Below are positions 1 through 7,901 of a DNA stretch of 64,000 nucleotides, piece by piece. Location: positions 240,840 through 304,839 of the forward strand of contig NZ_JADMLH010000007.1 in assembly GCF_016464385.1 (NCBI RefSeq). The letters are read 5' to 3'. Origin of the DNA: Nucisporomicrobium flavum (GTDB lineage: Bacteria > Actinomycetota > Actinomycetes > Mycobacteriales > Micromonosporaceae). Positions within the stretch are counted from its first letter, which is position 1. Each line of letters opens with the position of its first letter. A model generated the notes under the pieces. The model made no database searches, was not told where the DNA came from, and was given only the letters and a program-made list of their open reading frames with translations. A program made the position numbers and the translations under genes.

Positions 1-299
1 GAGGCGCCCGTACCGAGCGACGGTGCCCAGCTCGGCGCCGCGGCGGTGACCGCGCTGCCGGACTGGGTGACCGTGGCGCTCCAGCCCGAGGTGACCCGCT
101 GGTCGCCCGGGAAGGTCCAGGTCAGCGTCCACGGGCTGACCGCCGCCGACCGGTTGGTGACCTTCACGTCGGCGGTGAACCCGTTGCTCCACGAGTTGAC
201 CGTGTACGTGACGTCGCAGGCGCTCGCCGCGGAGGCCATCGTGGGCACGACCAGGACGGCCGCGCCGAGGGCGACCGCGGCCGCGAGCCGGGTCAGCAC
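1..299 (-). CDS. Secreted protein with N-terminal CBM2 (partial, runs off window start)
   Basis: The minus-strand frame from a GTG at 299 gives a signal peptide (VLTRLAAAVALGAAVLVVPT, then MASA) followed by a family 2 carbohydrate-binding module: Cys-Asp-Val-Thr, NSWSNGFTADVKVTN, WTLTWTF and SGW are typical of CBM2a, which binds crystalline cellulose through exposed Trp residues. The GTG lies inside the end of the upstream cellulase gene (GTGCTGA, start and stop overlapping by 7 nt), which implies translational coupling and a shared transcript. The catalytic part lies outside the window, so the enzyme class cannot be given; a cellulase or lytic polysaccharide monooxygenase is possible. The start is inferred from the signal peptide. 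Confidence 0.75.
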   Translation of the reverse strand, partial: MLTRLAAAVALGAAVLVVPTMASAASACDVTYTVNSWSNGFTADVKVTNRSAAVSPWTLTWTFPGDQRVTSGWSATVTQSGSAVTAAAPSWAPSLGTGA

Positions 300-1642
300 G
301 GCGTGCCGTTCAGGGCGAAGCCGGTGGGGTTCGCCGGCGTCGACCCGGTGAAGCTCGCCTGGAAGCCGGTGCTGGTGGTGGCCCCGGTGGCGAGGGTGCC
401 GTTGTACGACGCGTTGCGCACGGTGACCGTGGTCCCGGACTGCGACCAGGTCCCGTTCCAGCCGTTGCTCACCGACACCGTCGCCGGCACCGTGAAGGTC
501 AGCGTCCAGGAGCTGAGCGCCGGGCCGTTGTTGGTGATCCGGACGTCCGCGGTGAAGCCGGTCGACCAGGCGTTCGCCGAGTACGCGACCGAGCATCCAC
601 CCGCCGGCGGCGTGGTCGGCGGCGTCGTGGGCGGGGTGGTCGGAGGCGTGGTGGGCGGCGTGGTCGGAGGCGTGGTGGGCGGCGTCGTCGGCGGCTGGGT
701 CGCACCCGCCGCGATCGCCAGGTCGTACGCCCGCTGCGGCACGAACTGGCCGGCCCCGGCGATGCAGCCGTCGGCCTCGCCGGGCAGCTTGATCCACAGG
801 TACGCGTCAAGAATCGAGTCGCTGACCGCGGTGGTACTCGGCGTGCCGATGGCGCGCCCGGCCGGGTCGCACCACTCGGTGCCCAGCGGGCCGTTGCCGT
901 TGCGGCTCGTGTCGATGACACCCTTGAGCCGGCTCACCCCGGTGGCCGCGATGACGTTCCTGATGTACGAGGTCGACTCGGCGGTCGACCGGTAGTTGGA
1001 GACGTTGACCGAGATGCCGTCCGCGCTGTTGGCAACGTCCGCGCGGACCAGCCGGGCGGCCATCTCGGCGGGGGCCAGCCACGCCGAGTTGCCCGCGTCG
1101 AAGTAGACCTTGGCGGCGGACGAGGCGGCCTTGAGCTTCTTGCCGGCGTACGCCATCGAGGCGTACACCTCCTCCTGCTGGGAGCTGCTGAGGCAGTTCG
1201 TCATGATCGGGAGCACGTCGGGCTCCAGGATGATCGCGGCGGCCCGGCCCTTGAGCCCGGCGGCCACCTGGTCGATCCACTGCCGGTACGCGCTGTGGTT
1301 CGCCAGCCCGCCGGAGCTCGCGCCGCTGCAGTCGCGGTTGGGGATGTTGTAGACGACCATGATCGGCGTCTTGCCGGCCGCCGCGGCCGCGCCGACGTAC
1401 GCGTCGACCTCCGAGGCCACCGTGCCGGGGTTGTTCTGGGTGAACCAGCGACCCTGCGGCACGTTCGCGATCCGGTCCCGGATCACCGCCGTCCGGGAAT
1501 CGTTGGGGTTGGCCGCGACCCAGCGAGCGGCGCTGGACTGCGGATCGACGTAGAACGGGGACTCGGCGGCCGAGGCGGTGCCGGGCCACACGAGAGCGGC
1601 ACCGGCGACCAGGCTGGCGGCCGCGAGCAGGCGAAGACGCAT
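293..1642 (-). CDS. Secreted glycoside hydrolase family 6 cellulase with C-terminal CBM2
   Basis: This 449-residue exported cellulase has a signal peptide (MRLRLLAAASLVAGAALVWP, cleavage near TASA) and a GH6 catalytic domain (about residues 30-310) with the family's conserved acidic positions: VVYNIPNRDC, IILEPDVLP and DTSRNGNGP. A linker of repeated Thr-Thr-Pro-Pro follows, then a CBM2 (about 345-449) starting at GGCSVAYSANAWSTGF and ending in Cys. GH6 enzymes are inverting endoglucanases or cellobiohydrolases on beta-1,4-glucan; sequence alone does not tell which. The start at 1642 is preferred over an in-frame ATG at 1699 because it begins the signal peptide, follows a GGAG, and leaves the CebR-type palindrome outside the coding region. 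The 3' end overlaps the next CBM2 gene. Confidence 0.93.
   Translation of the reverse strand: MRLRLLAAASLVAGAALVWPGTASAAESPFYVDPQSSAARWVAANPNDSRTAVIRDRIANVPQGRWFTQNNPGTVASEVDAYVGAAAAAGKTPIMVVYNIPNRDCSGASSGGLANHSAYRQWIDQVAAGLKGRAAAIILEPDVLPIMTNCLSSSQQEEVYASMAYAGKKLKAASSAAKVYFDAGNSAWLAPAEMAARLVRADVANSADGISVNVSNYRSTAESTSYIRNVIAATGVSRLKGVIDTSRNGNGPLGTEWCDPAGRAIGTPSTTAVSDSILDAYLWIKLPGEADGCIAGAGQFVPQRAYDLAIAAGATQPPTTPPTTPPTTPPTTPPTTPPTTPPTTPPAGGCSVAYSANAWSTGFTADVRITNNGPALSSWTLTFTVPATVSVSNGWNGTWSQSGTTVTVRNASYNGTLATGATTSTGFQASFTGSTPANPTGFALNGTPC
606..700 (-). repeat. Tandem 12-bp linker repeat (Thr-Thr-Pro-Pro) inside the GH6 gene
   Basis: About seven in-frame 12-bp units code for repeated TTPP. They form the flexible linker between catalytic domain and CBM2. 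Such arrays vary in copy number through slippage. Confidence 0.85.
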
Positions 1643-1673
1643 CGGGCTACTCCAGGGGGACGGGGTAGGGGCG

Positions 1674-1687
1674 TGGGAGCGCTCCCA
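1674..1687. promoter_or_regulatory. CebR/CelR-type operator upstream of the GH6 gene
   Basis: The perfect 14-bp palindrome TGGGAGCGCTCCCA lies 31 bp before the GH6 start. It is identical to the site bound by the LacI-family cellobiose sensors CebR (Streptomyces) and CelR (Thermobifida). Cellobiose would be expected to relieve repression of the two cellulose-active genes. The regulator is not in this window. Confidence 0.88.
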
Positions 1688-1730
1688 TATATCGACCACC
1701 GTAGGTGTAACACCCCCGGAACATCAAGCG

Positions 1731-2414
1731 TCAGCCTTCCGGCAGCGCATCTCCCTGCCGGACCAGCCCGTTCTGGTACGCCAGCACCACCAGCTGAGCC
1801 CGGTCCCGCGCGTTGAGCTTGGTCATCGCCCGGTTCACATGCGTCTTCGCGGTCAGCGGCGACAGGTGCAGCCGCTCGGCGATGTCGTCGTTGGACAACC
1901 CGTGGGCGACCAGCACCAGGATCTCCCGCTCCCGCTCGGTCAGCAGGTCCAGCGCCCGCGACGAGCCGCCCGGCTCCGGCCGCAGGCTGGTCAGGAACCG
2001 GCTGACCAGACCCCGCGTGGCCTTCGGCGACAGCAGCGCCTCCCCGCCGGCCACCACCCGGATCGCGTGCAACAGATCCTCCGGCTCCACGCTCTTGCCG
2101 AGGAACCCGCTCGCGCCCGCCTGCAGGGCCAGCACCACGTTGTCGTCATTCTCGAACGTGGTCAGCACCAGCACCCGCACCCCGGCGAGATTGTCGTCCG
2201 CACCGATCCGGCGGGTCGCCTCGAGACCGTCCATCCGCGGCATCCGGATGTCCATGAGCACCACGTCGGCCCGGGCGGTCCGCGCCAGATCGACCGCCTC
2301 CCGCCCATCCGCCGCCTCGGCGACGACCTGGAACCCCGGCTCCGAATCAATGATCATCTTGAAGCCGGCCCGGATCAGCGCCTGATCATCCGCCAGCAAC
2401 ACCCGAATGCTCAC
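1731..2414 (-). CDS. NarL/FixJ-family response regulator
   Basis: A 227-residue two-component response regulator. The receiver domain starts at VSIRVLLADDQ (acidic pocket DD), has the phospho-acceptor Asp in VVLMDIRMPRMDG and the conserved Lys in GFLGKS. The C-terminal LuxR-type helix-turn-helix contains LTEREREILVLVAHGLSNDD and TAKTHVNRAMTKL. The start is the GTG at 2414, directly before the receiver fold; the longer frame upstream only reads through an 89-bp duplication. It lies downstream of the histidine kinase gene at 2589-3857 and is surely its partner. The targets are not evident; the MMPL exporter gene is the nearest divergent candidate. Confidence 0.9.
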   Translation of the reverse strand: MSIRVLLADDQALIRAGFKMIIDSEPGFQVVAEAADGREAVDLARTARADVVLMDIRMPRMDGLEATRRIGADDNLAGVRVLVLTTFENDDNVVLALQAGASGFLGKSVEPEDLLHAIRVVAGGEALLSPKATRGLVSRFLTSLRPEPGGSSRALDLLTEREREILVLVAHGLSNDDIAERLHLSPLTAKTHVNRAMTKLNARDRAQLVVLAYQNGLVRQGDALPEG

Positions 2415-2588
2415 GCTGTGCCTTCCATCGGCGTGCCCTCCCGGCCCTCGCCCCCACGGCCATCGCCCACCCACGCTGAGCGAAGCTCGGTGCAGTCCGT
2501 CACGCTGTGCCTTCCATCGGCGTGCCCTCCCGGCCCTCGCCCCCACGGCCATCGCCCACCCACGCTGAGCGAAGCTCGGTGCAGTCCG
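2411..2588. repeat. 89-bp perfect tandem duplication between kinase and regulator genes
   Basis: Units 2411-2499 and 2500-2588 look identical, and a partial third copy (TCACGC) follows at 2589. On the minus strand each junction reads GTGA, so the duplication has probably separated a kinase stop and regulator start that once overlapped as GTGA. Each unit contains the small hairpin GAGC-GAA-GCTC. Confidence 0.92.
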
Positions 2589-3857
2589 TCACGCCGGCTC
2601 CTCGCGGGGGACGACGCAGCCGCGCAGGCCCGGGCGGAGCACAGGCGACGTGCGGGCCGGGGCAGTCACCTCTTCGGAGGCCGGAGCGGGGGCCGACGTC
2701 TCGGTCGGCAGCACCGCGTGCACACGGAACCGGCCGTCCCCGACGTAGCCCGCCGTGACCTCGCCGCCCGCCGACGCCGCCCGCTCCCGCATGCCGAGCA
2801 GCCCGTACCCGGAACCCGGGCCCGCGATCGACGGCTCCGGCGGCACGTCGTTGGCGACCTCGATGATCACGCCGCTGGGGGCGTACTCGACGAGGAGGGC
2901 GGCTGAGCCGGTGCCGTAGCGGTGCGCGTTGGTCAGCGCCTCCTGCACGATCCGGTAGGCCGCCAGGTCCACCAGGGCCGGCAGGCCCCGCGGCACACCA
3001 CGCTGCTGATGGCGTACGCGGAAACCGGTCGCCTCCAGGGCGCCCAGCAGCTCCGGCAGGCGAGCGAGGCCCGGCGTGGGTTCGTGGCTGTCCGGCTCGT
3101 CGCCGCTGCGCAGCACCCCGACCACCGACTGGATCTCCTTGAGCACGGTGTCGGAGGCGTCGCGGATGTGCGCGAGCACCGGGCCGACCTGGTCCGGCTG
3201 GCGCTGCAGGATGTGGGCGGCCGCGCCGGCCTGCACGCTGATCACGGCGATGTGGTGGGCGACGACGTCGTGCAGCTCGCGGGCGATGCGGACGCGCTCG
3301 TCCATGACCCGGCGCCGCGCCACCTCCTCACGCGTCTCCTCGGCGCGGCGGGCGCGTTCCTCCACCTCACGGATGTACGCCCGGTGCATGCGCGCCGCGT
3401 CCCCGGCGGCCGCCGCCATGAAGATCCACGCGAACACGCCCAGCGTCTCGAAGCGCCACCAGTCCCCCACCGCCACGACGAGGCCGGTCGCATAGACCAG
3501 CGAGGACGCGGTCAGCGCGCAGATCCACCCTCGGCGGCGGTTGGTGTGCGCCGCGATGGAGTACGTGATTACGCCCAGCGCGACGATCAGCCCGGGGTTG
3601 CTGACGCCCCGCAGCACCGCGCCGACCGTGGCGGCGGTCGCCACGCCCAGCGCCGCATATGGCCGCATCCGCCGCAGCAGCACCGCGACGAACGCCACCA
3701 GCGCCACGAGGACGTCGCTGGGCGTCACCCGGTCGTCGACCGTCGCCTTGAAGACGGCCCATGCCAGCACGAACGCGAGCAGCACGTCGAGCAGCATCGG
3801 CTTCTCCGCCGCTGCTTCCTTCCACGCCCTCATCCGGGCGAAGTGCCTGGTCTCCAT
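2589..3857 (-). CDS. Membrane sensor histidine kinase, NarL-partner type (HisKA_3)
   Basis: A roughly 422-residue kinase. The N-terminal half has several hydrophobic segments (for example LLDVLLAFVLAWAVF and VLVALVAFVAVLL), giving a membrane-embedded sensor. A coiled linker leads to the HisKA_3 dimerisation/phospho-acceptor motif RVRIARELHDVVAHHIAVIS (His in ELHDVVAHH). The HATPase domain shows LTNAHRYG (N-box) and GSGYGLLGMRERA (G-boxes). It should autophosphorylate and pass phosphate to the regulator at 1731-2414. ATG 3857 is chosen because upstream residues look non-coding; an internal ATG at 3833 is possible. It is divergent from the MMPL gene at 4030. Confidence 0.9.
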   Translation of the reverse strand: METRHFARMRAWKEAAAEKPMLLDVLLAFVLAWAVFKATVDDRVTPSDVLVALVAFVAVLLRRMRPYAALGVATAATVGAVLRGVSNPGLIVALGVITYSIAAHTNRRRGWICALTASSLVYATGLVVAVGDWWRFETLGVFAWIFMAAAAGDAARMHRAYIREVEERARRAEETREEVARRRVMDERVRIARELHDVVAHHIAVISVQAGAAAHILQRQPDQVGPVLAHIRDASDTVLKEIQSVVGVLRSGDEPDSHEPTPGLARLPELLGALEATGFRVRHQQRGVPRGLPALVDLAAYRIVQEALTNAHRYGTGSAALLVEYAPSGVIIEVANDVPPEPSIAGPGSGYGLLGMRERAASAGGEVTAGYVGDGRFRVHAVLPTETSAPAPASEEVTAPARTSPVLRPGLRGCVVPREEPA

Positions 3858-4029
3858 CACCCTGCACCGTACGCGGAACCGGCCGGCCGGGCGTCGTCCC
3901 GGCGTAGTAAAGGGCACCGCCGCGGATACCACGATCATGGTAGGCAGCTGCCTGCACCGGGACGACGACGCGGCGGCCGTTTCCCGGGACCGTGGGTGAG
4001 TCCCTGACGAAGGCTCACCTGGAGACACG

Positions 4030-6225
4030 ATGGCTACCTATCTCTATCGGCTCGGCCGGTTCAGTTTCCGCCGCCGCACGCTGGTGCTGTCCCTGTGGCT
4101 CGCCGTGCTCGCGATACTCGGGGTCGGCGCGGCCACCCTGTCCGGGCCGACCTCCGACACGTTCAACATCCCGGGCACCGAGGCGCAGCAGGCCCAGGAT
4201 CTGCTCCAGGAGCGCTTCCCGCAGTCCGGCGCCGGCGGGGCCCAGGCCCGCGTCGTGTTCGCCGCGCCGCAGGGCGAGAAGGTCACCGACGCCGCCAACC
4301 GCGCCGCGATCGAGCGGACGGTCGCCCAGGTCCGCACGGGAGCCCAGGTCGCGGACGTCACCGACCCGCTCAAGGGCACCGTCAACCAGGCCGGGACCGT
4401 CGCGTACGCGCAGGTCACGTTCAAGGTGCCGGCGGACGAGCTGACGAACGCGGACCGCGACGCGCTGACCGGCGCCGCCGGGATCGGCCGCGACGCCGGG
4501 CTGAGCGTCGAGGCGGGCGGCGACGCCATGCAGGAGCCGGGCGAGCAGGGACCGGGCGAGGTGATCGGCCTGCTGGTCGCCGCCGTCGTCCTCGTGATCA
4601 CCTTCGGCTCGCTGGTCGCGGCCGGGCTGCCACTGCTCACCGCCATCCTCGGGGTGGGCGCGGCGATGGCCGGCATCCAGATCGTGTCGGGCTTCACCGA
4701 CCTCAGCAGCAACACGCCGACCCTGGCGCTCATGCTCGGCATCGCCGTGGCGGTCGACTACGCGCTGTTCATCGTCTCCCGCTACCGGCACGAGGTGGCC
4801 TTGGGCCGTACGGGCATCGAGGCCGCCGGGCGCGCGGTCGGCACGGCCGGCTCGGCGGTCACCTTCGCCGGCCTGACCGTGGTCATCGCGCTGTCCGCGC
4901 TCGCCGTGGTGAACCTGCCGGTGCTCACCCAGATGGGCCTGGCCGCCGCCGGGGCTGTCGCGGTCGCGGTCCTGATCGCGCTGACGCTGCTCCCCGCGCT
5001 GCTCGGCTTCGTGGGCGGCCGGATCAGCGGCAGCCGCCGGGCCCGCGACCCCGAGGGCGACGCCGGGCGGCCCACGGCGGGCCGGCGCTGGGCCCAGCTG
5101 GTGTCCCGCCGTCCGGTGCTGACGCTCGCCGCTGCGACGCTGGGCCTGCTGGTGATCGCGATCCCCGCGCTCAGCCTGCGGCTCGGCCTGCCCGGCGACA
5201 ACATGGCCGCGCCGGACACCACCCAGCGCAAGGCGTACGAGCTGCTCACCGACGGCTTCGGTCCGGGCTTCAACGGTCCCCTGCTCGTCGTCGTGGACGC
5301 CGCCGGCAGCGCCGAGCCGCAGCGGGCCGCCGAGGACGCCGCCGCCGCGATCAAGAAGCTGCCGGACGTGGTCACGGTCAGCCCGGCCACCTTCAACCCG
5401 GCCGGCGACACGGCGATCCTCCAGGTGATCCCGGCCAGCGCGCCGGACAGCCAGGAGACGACCGATCTGGTGCACGCGATCCGCGACCTCGACGACGGCG
5501 TGGGCGGGCGTACGGGGGCGGCGCTGGCGGTCACCGGCACGACGGCCGTCAACATCGACATGTCCGCGAAGATGGGCGAGGCGCTGGTGCCGTACCTCGC
5601 GGTGATCGTGGCGCTGGCGTTCCTGCTGCTGACCGTGCTGTTCCGCTCGATCCTGGTGCCGCTCAAGGCGATCGGCGGCTTCCTGCTCAGCGTCGTGGCC
5701 ACGTTCGGCGCGGTCGTCGCGGTCTTCCAGTGGGGCTGGCTCGCCGACGTCTTCGGCGTCGAGCAGACCGGCCCGGTGGTCAGCCTGATGCCGGTGCTGC
5801 TCATCGGCATCGTGTTCGGCCTGGCGATGGACTACGAGGTGTTCCTGGTCAGCCGGATGCGCGAGGAGCACGTGCACGGCGCGGCGCCGAAGGACGCGGT
5901 CGTGGACGGCTTCAGCCACGGCGCACGGGTGGTCACCGCGGCCGCGATCATCATGATCAGCGTCTTCTCCGGCTTCATCCTCTCCCCCGACTCGATCATC
6001 AAGTCGATCGGCTTCGCGCTGGCCGCGGCGATCCTCTTCGACGCGTTCGTGGTCCGGATGACGATCGTGCCGGCGGTGATGACGCTGCTCGGGCGCCGCG
6101 CCTGGGCGCTGCCCCGCTGGCTCGACCGGATCCTGCCGGACGTGGACGTCGAGGGCGACAAGCTGCGCCCCGCCGAGCCGGAGCCGGCCCCGCCCGCCCC
6201 GGAACTGGTCGGCGCGGGACGCTGA
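4030..6225 (+). CDS. MMPL/RND-family membrane transporter
   Basis: A 731-residue integral membrane protein of the MMPL (actinobacterial RND-like) family. The layout is typical: a TM near residues 18-38, an extracytoplasmic loop (about 40-175), a five-helix bundle (VIGLLVAAVVLVITFGSLVA, LMLGIAVAVDYALFIVSRYR), a second loop, and a second bundle (MPVLLIGIVFGLAMDYEVFL). The paired GxxxDY(A/E)xF motifs carry the proton-relay Asp-Tyr pairs. These proteins export lipids or small hydrophobic compounds using proton motive force; the substrate here is unknown. GGAG precedes the ATG at a good distance. No TetR is adjacent, but the two-component pair lies divergently upstream. Confidence 0.92.
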   Translation: MATYLYRLGRFSFRRRTLVLSLWLAVLAILGVGAATLSGPTSDTFNIPGTEAQQAQDLLQERFPQSGAGGAQARVVFAAPQGEKVTDAANRAAIERTVAQVRTGAQVADVTDPLKGTVNQAGTVAYAQVTFKVPADELTNADRDALTGAAGIGRDAGLSVEAGGDAMQEPGEQGPGEVIGLLVAAVVLVITFGSLVAAGLPLLTAILGVGAAMAGIQIVSGFTDLSSNTPTLALMLGIAVAVDYALFIVSRYRHEVALGRTGIEAAGRAVGTAGSAVTFAGLTVVIALSALAVVNLPVLTQMGLAAAGAVAVAVLIALTLLPALLGFVGGRISGSRRARDPEGDAGRPTAGRRWAQLVSRRPVLTLAAATLGLLVIAIPALSLRLGLPGDNMAAPDTTQRKAYELLTDGFGPGFNGPLLVVVDAAGSAEPQRAAEDAAAAIKKLPDVVTVSPATFNPAGDTAILQVIPASAPDSQETTDLVHAIRDLDDGVGGRTGAALAVTGTTAVNIDMSAKMGEALVPYLAVIVALAFLLLTVLFRSILVPLKAIGGFLLSVVATFGAVVAVFQWGWLADVFGVEQTGPVVSLMPVLLIGIVFGLAMDYEVFLVSRMREEHVHGAAPKDAVVDGFSHGARVVTAAAIIMISVFSGFILSPDSIIKSIGFALAAAILFDAFVVRMTIVPAVMTLLGRRAWALPRWLDRILPDVDVEGDKLRPAEPEPAPPAPELVGAGR

Positions 6226-6230
6226 CCGCC

Positions 6231-6293
6231 GGCCGGGCCGCCGCCCGGGCGCTGAGGACCGGCCGGGCCACGCGATGAAGCGGCGGCCCGGCC
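6231..6293. terminator. Long GC hairpin between convergent MMPL and TetR genes
   Basis: GGCCGGGCCGCCG (6231-6243) pairs perfectly with CGGCGGCCCGGCC (6281-6293) across a 37-nt loop. No U-tract follows, as is usual in GC-rich actinomycetes. It could terminate both converging genes. Confidence 0.5.
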
Positions 6294-6332
6294 GTGCCAT
6301 GCCCGGTCGCCCTTGAGTGGCCGCGCCCGGCG

Positions 6333-6920
6333 TCAGGCCGGCCGGTGCTCGCCGGCGACCATGCCGACGAGGATGTCGACGAGCTCCTCCGCGGAGACGC
6401 CGCCCCACTTCTCGTGCGGCAGCTGACCGCTGACCTCCATACCGGCGATCCCGCTCGCGCTGCCGATCAGCAGGGCCGCGTACCGCCGGGCGTCCCGTTC
6501 CCCGACCAGGTCGGCGACGATCGCCAGGAACTCGGTCTGGGTGGGTTCCGCGGCCCGGGCCAGCGCCGCCGGATCCCCGGGCGGATTGCTGAACATCACC
6601 TTGTAGAGATGCGGCTGCGTACGCCCGACGCCGATGAGCGCGGTGAGCGCGCCGCGCAGCTTCCCGGCGGCGGACAGCTCCGGATCCGCGCGCAGGGTCC
6701 GCGTCCGCTCCCCGAGCCGCTCCCAGGCCTGCGTGCCGACCGCGATGAGAAGGCTCTCCTTGTCGGGGAAGTGCCGGTACGGCGCCCCGCGGGTGACCCC
6801 GGCGCGGGCACCGACCGCCCGGAGCGTCACCGCCTCGAGGCCACCCTCGTCCAGCAGCTCCGCCGCCGACGTGAGCAGGGCACGGCGGGTGGCGGCGGCG
6901 GATTCGGCGCGGGTGGTCAC
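6333..6920 (-). CDS. TetR-family transcriptional regulator
   Basis: A roughly 195-residue TetR repressor. The N-terminal helix-turn-helix runs through ALLTSAAELLDEGGLEAVTL and ends in GVTRGAPYRHFPDKESLL; a WHG-type ligand-binding domain follows. The GTG at 6920 is preferred; an ATG at 6956 would add 12 residues but would overlap the operator. It is divergent from an SDR gene, with three TGAC-N3-GTCA palindromes between them. It very likely represses itself and that reductase. Confidence 0.9.
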   Translation of the reverse strand: MTTRAESAAATRRALLTSAAELLDEGGLEAVTLRAVGARAGVTRGAPYRHFPDKESLLIAVGTQAWERLGERTRTLRADPELSAAGKLRGALTALIGVGRTQPHLYKVMFSNPPGDPAALARAAEPTQTEFLAIVADLVGERDARRYAALLIGSASGIAGMEVSGQLPHEKWGGVSAEELVDILVGMVAGEHRPA

Positions 6921-6944
6921 CCCGCGATCGTACCGACGCCGCGG

Positions 6945-7012
6945 TGACATCGTCATCCCAACCAGTTGACAATGTCATCTCGAGCCGGGACAGTGAAGAG
7001 ATGACAACGTCA
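6945..7012. promoter_or_regulatory. Three TGAC-N3-GTCA operator palindromes (TetR sites)
   Basis: TGACATCGTCA (6945-6955), TGACAATGTCA (6967-6977) and TGACAACGTCA (7002-7012) share the TGAC-N3-GTCA symmetry. The middle copy overlaps a TTGACA -35 element and the last covers the SDR start codon. This placement suits TetR repression of both divergent genes. Confidence 0.8.
6966..6994 (+). promoter_or_regulatory. Probable promoter of the SDR gene, leaderless
   Basis: A consensus -35 TTGACA (6966-6971), a 17-bp spacer and a weak -10 GACAGT (6989-6994) put the transcript start at about 7001, the A of the ATG. That predicts a leaderless mRNA. Confidence 0.5.
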
Positions 7013-7897
7013 TCCGAAATTCAGGGCCTTCTCGTCGTGACCGGCGCCTCGACAGGCATGGGAGCGGCCACCGCGCGGGAGATGGCCCGCCGCGGGTTCC
7101 ACGTGCTCGCCGGCGTACGCCGCGACAGCGACGGCGTGGCCCTGCGCGCCGCCGGCATCGAGCCGGTGATCCTCGACATCACCGACGCCGGCCACATCGC
7201 GGCTTTGGCGGCCCGCGTCGACCGGGACCCGCAGCGGCGTCCGCTGCGGGCGCTGGTCAACAACGCCGGGATACCCGGAGCCGGGCCCGTCGAGGTCACC
7301 CCGCTCGACGACTGGCGGCGCCTCTTCGAGGTGAACCTCTTCGGCCACGTCGCGATCACCCAGGCCCTGCTGCCCGCGCTGGTCCGCGGCGGGGGCCGCA
7401 TCGTCAACATCACCTCGCTGAACGGCCGGATCGCCATGGCCGGCTACGGACCGTACGCCGCCAGCAAGTTCGCGATGGAGGCCGTGAGCGACGCCCTGCG
7501 CAACGAGGTCGGCCCGTACGGCGTCCGTGTCGTGGTGGTCGAACCCGGCGGCGTCAAGACGGAGATGGCCGGCCACGGCACCGCCGCCCTCCGGGAGCTC
7601 GGCGCGCGGATGACCCCGGAGCAGACCGACCGCTACGGCGCGCTGGTGCAGGCGCTGCCCGCTCACGTCGCCGCGTTCACCGAGGCCGGCGCGACGGCCG
7701 AGGTCGCGGCGCGGACCATCGCGAGGGCCGTGACGGCCCGCAGGCCACGGACCCGCTACACGATCGGGGCGACGGCCTCGTTCCTGACCCGGGCCGCACG
7801 GGTCCTCCCCGACCGGATGCTCGACCGGCTGACGACCGCCGACCTGCGCAAGCACTATCCGGACGAGCCCCGCGGCCGCGCCACGGCGGCGGCCTGA
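7001..7897 (+). CDS. Short-chain dehydrogenase/reductase
   Basis: A 298-residue classical SDR oxidoreductase. The Rossmann cofactor motif VTGASTGMG, NNAGIPG, the catalytic Ser in VNITSLNG and YGPYAASK (Tyr-x-x-x-Lys) are all present, with the PGG turn after strand 6. The length exceeds the usual 250 because of a C-terminal extension (ARTIARAVTARRPRTRYTIG), as in long-chain or retinol-type SDRs. Substrate unknown. The ATG at 7001 is chosen because it starts just before the Rossmann strand and coincides with the predicted transcript start. Regulation by the divergent TetR is likely. Confidence 0.9.
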   Translation: MTTSSEIQGLLVVTGASTGMGAATAREMARRGFHVLAGVRRDSDGVALRAAGIEPVILDITDAGHIAALAARVDRDPQRRPLRALVNNAGIPGAGPVEVTPLDDWRRLFEVNLFGHVAITQALLPALVRGGGRIVNITSLNGRIAMAGYGPYAASKFAMEAVSDALRNEVGPYGVRVVVVEPGGVKTEMAGHGTAALRELGARMTPEQTDRYGALVQALPAHVAAFTEAGATAEVAARTIARAVTARRPRTRYTIGATASFLTRAARVLPDRMLDRLTTADLRKHYPDEPRGRATAAA

Positions 7898-7901
7898 AGG
7901 G

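Noticed and set aside
1643..1699. Upstream start (ATG 1699) for the GH6 gene
   Set aside because: It would place 19 non-signal residues before a good signal peptide and run through the CebR operator.
2415..2552. Longer N-terminus for the response regulator at 1731
   Set aside because: The added residues only translate the 89-bp duplication and do not belong to the receiver fold.
4015..6978. A 987-codon open frame antisense to the MMPL gene
   Set aside because: It is a shadow of high GC content. Its product is Arg/Asp/Gly/His-rich with no fold, while the plus strand encodes a clear transporter.
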